From JBAZJN01 sp041651295 (GTDB lineage Bacteria; Patescibacteriota; UBA1384; XYA2-FULL-43-10; CAINNR01): a DNA stretch of 64,000 bases. Under the pieces are notes generated by a model. The model saw only the letters and a list, made by a program, of their open reading frames with translations, searched no databases and was not told the DNA's origin. Both the position numbers and the translations under genes were made by a program. Numbering within the stretch: the stretch's first letter is position 1; every line of letters starts with the position of its first letter. Of this stretch, positions 34,179 through 42,233 are shown piece by piece. Where the stretch lies: NCBI GenBank assembly GCA_041651295.1, contig JBAZJN010000004.1, forward strand, positions 5,474 through 69,473, in the 5' to 3' direction.

Positions 34179-35201
34179 ATGCTAAAAATACTAAAAAAAT
34201 GGTGGCTGTCAATTGCGTATGACCCAAACGACCCGAGATATGGTCGGGGTGAAATTAAAATTGTTGCTATTGGCGGAGGAACCGGGCTCTCAAATTTGCT
34301 CCGAGGTTTAAAAAAATATTCAAATAATATTACGGCAGTCGTTACCGTTTCTGACTCAGGTAGTAGCTCCGGAGTTATTAGAAAGGTTTTCAAAACTCTG
34401 CCACCAGGCGACATTCGAAAATGTCTGGCTGCACTTTCTGATGAAGAAAAATTATTATCTGAGGTTTTTGAATATCGTTTTCCCGATGGCAGTGATTTTT
34501 TATCCGGGCACCCTTTCGGCAATATTTGGCTGGCGGCACTAATTCAAAAATATGGTTCATTTGAAAAAGCTCTCGAAGTATCTCACTCAATTTTGGATAC
34601 GGTCGGTAAAGTTTATCCGTCGACTCTTGATCATGTCCAGTTGGGGGCGACATTTGAAAACAAAAAAAGAGTTTTTGGTGAGGATAAAATTCCGCAAGTA
34701 AGGTCTAGAATCAAAAAGATCTATTTTAACAAAAAAACAGTCAGGGCGTACAAAAACTCAGTCGAAAGTATCAAAAACGCTGACTTAATTATTCTCGGCC
34801 CAGGAAGTTTATTTACTTCAGTTATTCCAAACATTTTGATCCCCGGCATATCAAAGGCCATCAAGAATAATAATAAAGCTTATAAAATATTTATCGCAAA
34901 TTGTTCAACTGAACGAGGGGAGACAGAAAATTTTAGCATAACAGATCATATTGACGCATTAACAAACCACGGCGGTGAAATCATAAAAAATGTTCTAATT
35001 AATAATAATTTGCTGAAAAAGTCCAAGCTTCCCGGAAAGATTGGAGAAATAAACAATATTACTTCCGACTTGAAAGAGTATGACGGATATCAATTTATCT
35101 ACCGGGATCTGATTGATAGAAAAATGCCTTTATACCACGATAGGGAAAAGTTAGCCAAAGAAATCATTTTGTTATATAATGAGGTAAGAAAAAATAAATA
35201 A
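34179..35201 (+). CDS. yvcK: YvcK/CofD-like gluconeogenesis factor family protein
   Basis: This 340-aa protein has the YvcK/CofD signature: IVAIGGGTGLSNLLRGLKKY, VTVSDSGSSSGVIRK, PPGDIRKCLAALSD, LGPGSLFTSVIPN and the late NLMTQ-equivalent replaced by SITDHIDAL. YvcK binds UDP-sugars and is needed for envelope growth on gluconeogenic substrates in Bacillus. It follows uvrC with no gap, matching the conserved uvrC/rapZ-yvcK-whiA neighbourhood; whiA is absent. Confidence 0.92.
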   Translation: MLKILKKWWLSIAYDPNDPRYGRGEIKIVAIGGGTGLSNLLRGLKKYSNNITAVVTVSDSGSSSGVIRKVFKTLPPGDIRKCLAALSDEEKLLSEVFEYRFPDGSDFLSGHPFGNIWLAALIQKYGSFEKALEVSHSILDTVGKVYPSTLDHVQLGATFENKKRVFGEDKIPQVRSRIKKIYFNKKTVRAYKNSVESIKNADLIILGPGSLFTSVIPNILIPGISKAIKNNNKAYKIFIANCSTERGETENFSITDHIDALTNHGGEIIKNVLINNNLLKKSKLPGKIGEINNITSDLKEYDGYQFIYRDLIDRKMPLYHDREKLAKEIILLYNEVRKNK

Positions 35202-35204
35202 GTT

Positions 35205-35312
35205 ACTCTGGGCCGAAACCCAGAGTATTCCTGGCGGAAAAGCTTTTTTCCTCTGCTTCGCTCCGGGCTGGCTCTCGTTCCCAGTCTCGGGAGGCTGGGG
35301 ATATTACGCCAG
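35205..35312 (+). ncRNA. Structured leader RNA before the 88-aa beta-barrel gene
   Basis: An ACTCTGGG/CCCAGAGT hairpin at 35205-35226 is followed by a domain closed by CTGGCG (35231-35236) and CGCCAG (35307-35312). Inside are further helices (such as CTCTCG/CGGGAG) and GC-rich, purine-loop elements. The ribosome site TAAGGAG lies 8 nt past the closing stem. It is unlike SRP RNA, RNase P RNA, tmRNA or 6S as far as I can judge. It may regulate the next gene. Confidence 0.5.
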
Positions 35313-35329
35313 AGAAATAAGGAGTAGAG

Positions 35330-35596
35330 ATGGCAGAAAGTAAAAGCGAGGGAAAATTAGTTGGGGCGATTACTCATTTCTTTCCACATGTTTCTGCTGC
35401 TGTAGTCAAGCTTGAATCTGAGCTTAAAAAGGGTGACAGGGTCAAAATTGTTGCCGCCAACGGTGACGAATTCGAGCAAGAAGTCAGCTCGATACAGATC
35501 GACCGGGTTGAAATCGAGGAAGCAAAATCCGGAGATGAGGTTGGCATGAAAGTGGACCAAAAAGTACACGAAGGAATGAAGGTTTATAAAATTTAA
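35330..35596 (+). CDS. Small EF-Tu-domain-2-like beta-barrel protein
   Basis: The 88-aa acidic protein looks like a lone translation-factor beta-barrel: GKLVGAITHFFPHVSAAVVKL, LKKGDRVKIV, VSSIQIDRVEIEEAKSGDEVGMKV. The same fold occurs at the C-terminus of U32 peptidases and as domain 2 of EF-Tu/IF-2. Stand-alone copies are common in CPR and have no assigned role. It has a TAAGGAG site and a structured leader. Confidence 0.75.
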   Translation: MAESKSEGKLVGAITHFFPHVSAAVVKLESELKKGDRVKIVAANGDEFEQEVSSIQIDRVEIEEAKSGDEVGMKVDQKVHEGMKVYKI

Positions 35597-35601
35597 TATT
35601 T

Positions 35602-35676
35602 GCCCTCCTTCGCTGAAAGCTACGGAGGGCGCGACAAAATACTATTTGAAAGAATAATATTGAAGTTGCGGAGGGG
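35602..35676 (+). promoter_or_regulatory. Structured leader of tpiA with anti-Shine-Dalgarno arm
   Basis: P1 pairs GCCCTCC (35602-35608) with GGAGGGC (35624-35630). P2 pairs GCGAC (35631-35635) with GTTGC (35665-35669) around an AT-rich loop containing ACTATTTGA. The ribosome site GGAGGGG (35670-35676) follows directly and could pair with the same GCCCTCC arm in a competing fold. The gap leader has the same plan. Confidence 0.6.
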
Positions 35677-35678
35677 TG

Positions 35679-36422
35679 ATGAGACGACCACTTGTAATTG
35701 CTAATTGGAAAATGCACACCAGTCTTTCTGATGCTATTGTTTTAGCGACTACTATTCGTGACGGCGTGGAAGATATCAGTGGTTTGGAAATCATACTTTG
35801 CCCGCCGGCAATTTGGCTATCCGAGATATCTCAATTAATTAGTAAAGATATCGACCATCTGAGTCTTGGGGCTCAAAATATCCATTATCTTTCAGGTGGA
35901 GATTATACAGGTGAAATTTCCGCGCCAATGGTGAGAGATGTGGCCAAATATGTGATAATCGGCCACTCTGAAAGGAGAAAATATTTTTTTGAAGATACAA
36001 AAATCATATCAAGAAAGATTACAGCTGCTCTCGATTCGGGCCTTAGGCCAATAATCTGTGTCGGGGAAAATAAAAAGGAAGAAAATTCTGCAGTTAATAT
36101 TCAAAACGAGCTAAAAAATTTGCTTTCAGATGTGAATAAAGATGAATATTCTAAGCTTATTATCGCTTATGAACCAGTCTGGGCTGTCGGGGCAGAAGAA
36201 CCGGCCGAACCGCAGTATGCAGTCAGAATGATGAATATGCTGCGGGAGTTGGTTCATTTTGAAACCCCGATACTTTATGGTGGAGCTGCTGACGAATCAA
36301 ATGTCTACGATTTTATAAAACATCCGGCGATAGACGGAGTATTGGTTGGCAGAGCCGGACTTGTAGCCAAAGATTTCGTCAGAATTTGCCGAATTGTTGC
36401 TGAATATAAAAAAATTATTTGA
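35679..36422 (+). CDS. tpiA: Triosephosphate isomerase
   Basis: TPI interconverts dihydroxyacetone phosphate and glyceraldehyde-3-phosphate. From the ATG at 35679 it is 247 aa. Catalytic Lys is in IANWKMH, His in IIGHSERRKYF, Glu in IAYEPVWAVGAEEPA; the phosphate loop is YGGAADESN and VLVGRAGL. It heads the glycolysis-hydrogenase cluster. The ribosome site is GGAGGGG within a candidate switch leader; a GTG at 35676 in the same frame overlaps that site. Confidence 0.96.
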   Translation: MRRPLVIANWKMHTSLSDAIVLATTIRDGVEDISGLEIILCPPAIWLSEISQLISKDIDHLSLGAQNIHYLSGGDYTGEISAPMVRDVAKYVIIGHSERRKYFFEDTKIISRKITAALDSGLRPIICVGENKKEENSAVNIQNELKNLLSDVNKDEYSKLIIAYEPVWAVGAEEPAEPQYAVRMMNMLRELVHFETPILYGGAADESNVYDFIKHPAIDGVLVGRAGLVAKDFVRICRIVAEYKKII

Positions 36423-36425
36423 TTA

Positions 36426-36530
36426 GCCCATCCTGCGCTCGAATTCGTCTCGAGGATTACAATCCTCGCAGCCGAATGCTCGCTCTGGAGGGCGCCACAA
36501 ACTATTTGATAATTAATGTGTGGCGGAGGG
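36426..36530 (+). promoter_or_regulatory. Structured leader of gap, related to the tpiA leader
   Basis: P1 pairs GCCC-A-TCC (36426-36433) with GGAGGGC (36487-36493) and encloses a CGAGGATT/AATCCTCG hairpin. P2 pairs GCCACA (36494-36499) with TGTGGC (36519-36524) around a loop that again contains ACTATTTGA. The ribosome site GGAGGG (36525-36530) follows at once and could compete for the P1 arm. Confidence 0.62.
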
Positions 36531-36535
36531 ATTAT

Positions 36536-37534
36536 ATGATAAAGGTAGCAATAAATGGATTTGGCCGGATTGGCCGTGCAGCGGCAAAAATTATAATGTT
36601 GTCTGATGATTTAGAACTCACTGCTGTAAACGATTTATCTGACGCAAAAACTCTGTTATTTCTTTTGTCACACGATTCCGTTTATGGTTCTTTTGGAAAG
36701 GAAATTAGATATTCTGATGACGACCAAATTACCATTGACGGAAAAAAAATACATTTTTTTTCAGAAAAGGAACCGTCTAAATTACCTTGGGAAGCTTTGG
36801 GAATAGACGTCGTTCTCGAATCTACCGGGGTGTTTTTGACCAAAGATGATTGTCAAGATCACATCCGGGCAGGTGCAAGAAAGGTAGTGATGTCGGCGCC
36901 GGCAAAGGACGATGTAACACCGACCTATCTGATGGGCGTGAACGCGGATGATTATGGAGGGGAGTCGATAATTTCAAACGCCTCATGTACGACAAATTGT
37001 ATTGCGCCAGTGATGAAAGTATTAGACGACCAATTTGGAGTCAAATATTCGTTGATGACAACAGTCCATTCCTATACGGCCGATCAGAATCTGGTTGATG
37101 GTCCGCATAAAGACTTAAGACGGGCGCGTTGCGCCGCACTAAATATTGTCCCGACAACAACCGGCGCTGCAAAAACGGTAACAAAAATCATTAAAGGGCT
37201 AGAAGGCAATTTTGACGGCCTGGCCATTCGTGTCCCAAGCCAGATCGTCTCGCTTTCGGACATAGTTGCGGTGACAGAAAGACCGGCATCAGCGGATCAA
37301 ATTAACAAGGTTTTGATTGAAGCGTCAGAGTCATATATGAATGGAATAATTGCAATAGCTGATGGACCGGTGGTTTCGTCCGACCTGATACAAAATGAAG
37401 CCTCGGCAATTGTTGACACCGAATTGACAAATGTCATTGGCGGCCATTTGATTAAAGTAATTGCCTGGTATGATAATGAATGGGGATACTCAAAACGTTT
37501 AGTTGAAATGGCGAAATTAATCGCAGAAAAATAG
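36536..37534 (+). CDS. gap: Glyceraldehyde-3-phosphate dehydrogenase
   Basis: The start is the ATG at 36536 (MIKVAINGFGRIGRAA), 5 nt after GGAGGG; the longer open frame from 36419 reads through the leader. The 332-aa enzyme has the Rossmann start, catalytic Cys in SNASCTTNCIAPV, His in TTVHSYTADQ and the RRARCAALNIVPTTTGAAK stretch (37121-37178). It reduces NAD(P)+ in lower glycolysis, and the hydrogenase genes directly downstream could reoxidise the product. Confidence 0.96.
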   Translation: MIKVAINGFGRIGRAAAKIIMLSDDLELTAVNDLSDAKTLLFLLSHDSVYGSFGKEIRYSDDDQITIDGKKIHFFSEKEPSKLPWEALGIDVVLESTGVFLTKDDCQDHIRAGARKVVMSAPAKDDVTPTYLMGVNADDYGGESIISNASCTTNCIAPVMKVLDDQFGVKYSLMTTVHSYTADQNLVDGPHKDLRRARCAALNIVPTTTGAAKTVTKIIKGLEGNFDGLAIRVPSQIVSLSDIVAVTERPASADQINKVLIEASESYMNGIIAIADGPVVSSDLIQNEASAIVDTELTNVIGGHLIKVIAWYDNEWGYSKRLVEMAKLIAEK

Positions 37535-37535
37535 T

Positions 37536-38525
37536 ATGGATATAATCTCTGCACTCAAGCAGTCCGGTCTTGTTGGATTGGGTGGCGCCTCGTTTCCGAC
37601 TTGGAAAAAATGGGAGTCCGTAAAAAATTCAGAAGAGCGGAAAAAGTTTTTCGTTTGTAATTTATCAGAAGGCGAGCCCGGTGTTTTCAAAGATGAATAT
37701 ATATTGCAAAATCATACGATTGAGTTGGTCTTGGGAATATTGCTGGCGGCGGAAACAGTCGGCGCGACTCGGTCATACATTTTTATAAACGATAAATATA
37801 AAAAATATATTAAAAAATTAAAAAGGTTAATCCGGGGGAAGAAAATCGAAATTTTCATTAACACCGGCAGATATTTATGTGGTGAGGAAACAACATTGCT
37901 TCAGGTTATCGAAGGTAAGGAAAGACAGCCAAGGCAAAAACCTCCTTACCCTGGCGATTGTGGGCTATATGGCTATCCGACTTTAATAAATAACGCCGAA
38001 ACTCTCTATAGAGCCTATTTAATTTCGCAAGGAAATACTGACCTAAAGCGTTTTTATTCCGTGTCCAACGACAGCGGTTCGAGAAAAATTATTGAGGAAA
38101 AACTTGATGCAAAAATTTCGGAAGTAATTTCTGACAGCATTATCAAAAGTGCGAATTTTTTCAGAATTGGCGGAGTATCAGGAAGATTTTACTCGAAAAA
38201 TAATATGGATCAAATAGTTGACGGGACGGGTGCAATAGAAATATTTTCAAAGAAAAAGACGATTTTTCAAGCTCTGGCCGAGTCATTGGTGTTTCTACTT
38301 AATGAGTCATGTGGAAAATGTACCCCGTGCCGGGAGGGATTATATCGTGTAGTTGAGGCCATGAATGAATTATCAAACTCAGAAAATTTTTGGGAACACG
38401 ACGAAATTATTCAAACAATTCTTGATATATCATCCTCAGCAAAGTCCTCTAGCTTTTGCGCTTTGGGAAGATCAATATCAAATCCAATCGAATCGGCAAT
38501 TGAATTATTAAGAGAGAAAAAATGA
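37536..38525 (+). CDS. NuoF/HydB-like NADH-binding flavoprotein
   Basis: This 329-aa protein matches the core of NuoF, HydB and HoxF: FMN/NADH-binding GLVGLGGASFPTWKKW, FVCNLSEGEPGVFKDEY, CGEETTLLQVIEGKERQPR, an SLBB-like region (RIGGVSGRFYSK) and the C-terminal 4Fe-4S ligands SCGKCTPCREG plus FCALGRS. It lacks the N-terminal thioredoxin-like 2Fe-2S and extra ferredoxin domains of full HydB. It starts 1 nt after gap and overlaps the hydrogenase by 4 nt. It probably passes electrons from NADH to the hydrogenase. Confidence 0.9.
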   Translation: MDIISALKQSGLVGLGGASFPTWKKWESVKNSEERKKFFVCNLSEGEPGVFKDEYILQNHTIELVLGILLAAETVGATRSYIFINDKYKKYIKKLKRLIRGKKIEIFINTGRYLCGEETTLLQVIEGKERQPRQKPPYPGDCGLYGYPTLINNAETLYRAYLISQGNTDLKRFYSVSNDSGSRKIIEEKLDAKISEVISDSIIKSANFFRIGGVSGRFYSKNNMDQIVDGTGAIEIFSKKKTIFQALAESLVFLLNESCGKCTPCREGLYRVVEAMNELSNSENFWEHDEIIQTILDISSSAKSSSFCALGRSISNPIESAIELLREKK

Positions 38526-40255
38526 AATTTTTTTCAGTCAATATTAATGGTAAGGATTATAAAACAAATTCTAATCAGACCATTCTTGATGTTGCCGAAA
38601 AGCATGGTCTCCACATACCTACTCTCTGCTATCATTCAGATTTAACTTCGAATGGCAACTGCCGTTTATGTCTTGTTGAAACAAAAATTAATTCAAAATC
38701 CGAAATTGTAACCGCCTGTTCGACTAAGGTTGTTCCCGGCTTGGAAATTAAGCTTGACACACCGAATGTAAAGAAAATTCGTAAAATTAATTTAGAGATG
38801 CTCCTATCTGATCACATTAAAAAATGTCCATCTTGCAATTGGCGGGATAATTGTAAGTTATTAAAATTATCAGTAGAATTCGGCTTAAAACATTCCAGAT
38901 TTCTTCCGAGAAGACGAAATTTTAAACTTGACAAGAAATGTCCGTCAATTAGTTGGGATTCTTCAAAATGTGTCGAGTGCGGGAATTGCATTTCTGCCTG
39001 CAGAGAAATTACAGGTTTAGATGAAATTGAAACTAAATATCGAAGCCATTCAATTATTTATGGTCCCAAGGGTGGTAAAAGTTTTATTGACACTAATTGT
39101 GTATTTTGCGGCCAATGTATAGCTCATTGTCCTTCGGGAGCTCTGCAAGAAAAAACGTATGTGCCGGAAGTTTCAAAGATATTGTCTAATAAGGGCAAAA
39201 AGATTCTCGTTGCCCAATTTGCGCCATCTGCCAGGTATTCGATTGGAGAATTATTTGGGAAAGAACCGGGTGAGAATTTAGAATATAAATTAGTTACTGC
39301 ACTTAAAAAACTTGGTTTTGATTATGTGTTTGATGTTAATGTTGGTGCAGATATTACAACCATTGAGGAAGCCAGTGAACTTGTTGAAAGATTAAAATCT
39401 AAGGAAAATCTACCAATGTTCACGTCGTGTTGTCCGGCATGGGTTAGATATGTCGAGAAATTTCATCACGAGCTAATCCCGAATCTTACAACTACTAAAT
39501 CTCCAGCCCAATGTCTAGCGGCCGCGGTCAGAACTTATTTTGCCCGGAAAAATAAAATTAATCCTGGCAATATCATAATTGTTGAGATTATGCCTTGTGT
39601 AGCAAAAAAATATGAAATTACTCTGCCGGAAATTAACAAGAATTTTAGTCCGGAAGTGAATTTTGCTTTAACCGTTCGGGAAGCCGCCAAAATGATTAAG
39701 GACAAGGGTTTAAATTTAGCCGATCAAGATGATACACCTTTTGATTCCCCGCTAGGTTCGGCGAGCGGCGCCGGAGTGATATTCGGCTCTTCCGGAGGGG
39801 TTATGGAATCGGCTCTCCGAACTACGGTTTCAATATTAGATAAAGCTGAGTTGCCGAAAATGGATTTTGTTGAAGTTAGAGGAATGGATGGGATTAAGGC
39901 TTCGTCGATTGAAATCGATGGTGAATCGATAGAGGTTGCTGTTGTTTCCGGTTTAAAAAATGCCGAAAAATTAATAAAAGATATGAATTCGGGGATTGTA
40001 CGCTATAATTATGTTGAGGTTATGGCCTGTCCTGGCGGTTGTTTAGGTGGAGGAGGACAGCCGTTGCCAATTTCGAAGGAAATCAGACAGAAAAGAAGTG
40101 CCAGTTTTTATCTTGACGACCGAGGTAAACCTGTTCGGCGATCCCATGAAAACAAAGAATTGCAAAAAATGTATGAATTTTTAGATGCCAAACCACAGAG
40201 CGGCGTGGCAGAAAAATTATTTCATAGAAAATTTGTTAAAAGACGGACAAAATAA
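38522..40255 (+). CDS. hydA: [FeFe] hydrogenase catalytic subunit
   Basis: The 577-aa protein carries an N-terminal 2Fe-2S domain (CYHSDLTSNGNCRLC), a His/Cys-ligated cluster (DHIKKCPSCNWRDNC), two 4Fe-4S clusters (CVECGNCISAC, CVFCGQCIAHCP) and the H-cluster domain with all three signatures: FTSCCPAWVRY, IMPCVAKKYE and MACPGGCLGGGGQP. A small-subunit-like tail (NKELQKMYEFL) completes it. It is a group A [FeFe] enzyme, most likely making H2. The HydE, HydF and HydG maturases are not in this window. Confidence 0.95.
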   Translation: MKFFSVNINGKDYKTNSNQTILDVAEKHGLHIPTLCYHSDLTSNGNCRLCLVETKINSKSEIVTACSTKVVPGLEIKLDTPNVKKIRKINLEMLLSDHIKKCPSCNWRDNCKLLKLSVEFGLKHSRFLPRRRNFKLDKKCPSISWDSSKCVECGNCISACREITGLDEIETKYRSHSIIYGPKGGKSFIDTNCVFCGQCIAHCPSGALQEKTYVPEVSKILSNKGKKILVAQFAPSARYSIGELFGKEPGENLEYKLVTALKKLGFDYVFDVNVGADITTIEEASELVERLKSKENLPMFTSCCPAWVRYVEKFHHELIPNLTTTKSPAQCLAAAVRTYFARKNKINPGNIIIVEIMPCVAKKYEITLPEINKNFSPEVNFALTVREAAKMIKDKGLNLADQDDTPFDSPLGSASGAGVIFGSSGGVMESALRTTVSILDKAELPKMDFVEVRGMDGIKASSIEIDGESIEVAVVSGLKNAEKLIKDMNSGIVRYNYVEVMACPGGCLGGGGQPLPISKEIRQKRSASFYLDDRGKPVRRSHENKELQKMYEFLDAKPQSGVAEKLFHRKFVKRRTK

Positions 40256-40256
40256 A

Positions 40257-41390
40257 ATGAAAATAATGAAAGATGCCAATTTAGACGGTAAAGTTGTGTT
40301 TTTGCGTTTGGATTGGAATGTTCCTTTAAAGAACGATGAGATACTAAATGATAATAGGATTAGAGCCACACTACCAACAATAGAGTACTTAATTTCGCGC
40401 GGATGTAAAATAATTATCGGCACCCATTTAGGGAGACCTGAGGGAGAAGTTGTTGAATCATTATCGACTAGGATTCTAGCCAAACAATTGTCTAAATATA
40501 TTAAATCCAGGATTATTTCGACAGATCTGGTAATTGAGTCACGAGTGAAGCAATCTATAGCAGATTTGAGACCGGGTGATATTTTAGTTTTAGGCAATTT
40601 GCGCTGGTATTCGGAAGAAGAAACAAATAACTTGGCGTTTGCTCATATTTTGGCGAGTTATGCAGACATCTATGTTAATGATGCATTTTCCGTTAGTCAT
40701 CGGGCTCATGCATCGGTTGAAGCGATTACTAATTTTCTTCCAAGTTATGCCGGTTTGCAGCTAGAAAAGGAGGTTGTAACTCTTAAACTTCTGACCGAAA
40801 ATCCGAGAAAACCGGTGATAATTATCTTAGGGGGAGCAAAAATAAAAGATAAAATGGGATTAGTTAAAGAGTTTGCGAATTCGGCTGACGAAATTCTAAT
40901 TGGAGGAGCGATTTCCAATACAATACGTTATTTTAAAGGCGAAGATATTTCGGGTTCATTTTATGAACCGACTTTGGAGTCACTAGTCGAGGAAATTTGT
41001 CACATTCTTAATAACAAACTGATATTGCCGGTCGATTCTATTAAGAAAGAATTAGGTGGTGGAAAATTTTCAATATTGGATATAGGTCCCAAAACCATCC
41101 AAAAATTCTCTAAAATTATTGCCACTGCCAAGACTATTTTTTGGAATGGAAATCTTGGCTATACTGAAGACGAAGCTTATCAAAAAGGGAGCTTAGAAAT
41201 TGCTAAAGCTATTACAAAAAATCCATACACTAAAATTGTCGCAGGGGGTGATACCGTTGGTTTTTTGGAAACGCATGATTTGCTTTCGAGTTTTACATTT
41301 GCCTCAACTGGCGGTGGCGCATCATTAGAATTTTTAGCCGGGAAAGAATTACCGGGACTTAAAGTGCTTTCGTATTACGAAAAAAAGTAA
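40257..41390 (+). CDS. pgk: Phosphoglycerate kinase
   Basis: PGK makes ATP from 1,3-bisphosphoglycerate. The ATG at 40257 gives 377 aa; the open frame extends back into hydA but has no reason to be used. Motifs are FLRLDWNVPL, GTHLGRPEGE, LGNLRWYSEEE, NDAFSVSHRAHAS, ILGGAKIKDKMG and the C-terminal GGDTVGF and STGGGASLEFLAG. It starts 1 nt after hydA with a poor ribosome site, implying coupled translation. Confidence 0.95.
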   Translation: MKIMKDANLDGKVVFLRLDWNVPLKNDEILNDNRIRATLPTIEYLISRGCKIIIGTHLGRPEGEVVESLSTRILAKQLSKYIKSRIISTDLVIESRVKQSIADLRPGDILVLGNLRWYSEEETNNLAFAHILASYADIYVNDAFSVSHRAHASVEAITNFLPSYAGLQLEKEVVTLKLLTENPRKPVIIILGGAKIKDKMGLVKEFANSADEILIGGAISNTIRYFKGEDISGSFYEPTLESLVEEICHILNNKLILPVDSIKKELGGGKFSILDIGPKTIQKFSKIIATAKTIFWNGNLGYTEDEAYQKGSLEIAKAITKNPYTKIVAGGDTVGFLETHDLLSSFTFASTGGGASLEFLAGKELPGLKVLSYYEKK

Positions 41391-41398
41391 GGAGAAAT

Positions 41399-42229
41399 AT
41401 GTTTATTTCACTTCGTGAGCTTTATAAAAAGGCAGAAGAAAATAATGTTGCGATCGGAGCATTCAATACCAATAACCTAGAGGTTACTCAGGCTATAGTC
41501 TTAGCGGCAAATGAGTTAAAACTTCCGCTTATTATACAAACGACTCCCAGCGCGTTAGAATACGCCGGACTCGATGAATTATTTTCAATTATCAAGAATT
41601 TAATTGATGAGTCGTCTGTCCCGATGGTAGCGCACCTGGATCACGCGAAAGAATTGGAAATTATCGGTCAATGTTTAGAAAAAGGTTATAGATCCGTTAT
41701 GTATGACGGTTCTGACTTGTTATATGAAAATAACCTAGCGGAAACAAAAAAAGTTGTTGAACTTGCCCATAAGTTTGAGGCTCTGGTTGAAGCGGAGGTT
41801 GGGGTTGTTGGTCGCGGTGAGGAAGGCCGAGAAGTCGTCAGACAAAAAATGACTAATGTTTCCGAAGCCGTTAATTTTGTTAAACTCACAGATGTTGACT
41901 CACTCGCTGTGTCGATAGGAAATATTCACGGGGCTCCGGAGGGAGAGTCGCTAGATATCGAATTATTGAAGGAATTGAACCAATCGATAGATATACCACT
42001 GGTCTTGCATGGGGCTTCCGGTTTAAAACCCGCTACGATTGAACAGGCGATACAGAGTGGAATCAGAAAAATCAATATCGATACTCAAATACGTCAGGCG
42101 TTTAAACATGGTATTCAAGAAAGTGTCGATGATCCGGATAAGGATTTACGTGAGTTTCTCTCAGATGCGAGATCGGATGTCAAGGCTGTTGTAATCAAAT
42201 ACCTTAAATTATTTAATCGGTCAGACTGA
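41399..42229 (+). CDS. fba: Class II fructose-bisphosphate aldolase
   Basis: This 276-aa zinc-dependent aldolase has GAFNTNNLEVTQAIVLAA at its start, zinc-binding AHLDHAKELE, KGYRSVMYDGSDL, Glu in EAEVGVVGRGEEG, NIHG and the phosphate site HGASGLK with INIDTQIR. It belongs to the FbaA/GatY/KbaY class; the glycolytic neighbours favour fructose-bisphosphate as substrate. GTAAGGAGAAAT precedes the ATG. Confidence 0.94.
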   Translation: MFISLRELYKKAEENNVAIGAFNTNNLEVTQAIVLAANELKLPLIIQTTPSALEYAGLDELFSIIKNLIDESSVPMVAHLDHAKELEIIGQCLEKGYRSVMYDGSDLLYENNLAETKKVVELAHKFEALVEAEVGVVGRGEEGREVVRQKMTNVSEAVNFVKLTDVDSLAVSIGNIHGAPEGESLDIELLKELNQSIDIPLVLHGASGLKPATIEQAIQSGIRKINIDTQIRQAFKHGIQESVDDPDKDLREFLSDARSDVKAVVIKYLKLFNRSD

Positions 42230-42233
42230 ATCT

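Noticed and set aside
35205..35312. SRP RNA, RNase P RNA or tmRNA
   Set aside because: None of the conserved cores (SRP loop, RNase P CR motifs, tmRNA tag and acceptor) can be found in this segment.
36419..36535. N-terminal extension of gap by 39 codons
   Set aside because: The extension reads through a structured leader with a good ribosome site, and the canonical start MIKVAINGFGRIGRAA lies at 36536.
40185..40256. Extension of pgk into hydA
   Set aside because: It overlaps the conserved hydA 3' end and has no ribosome site; the PGK fold begins at 40257.
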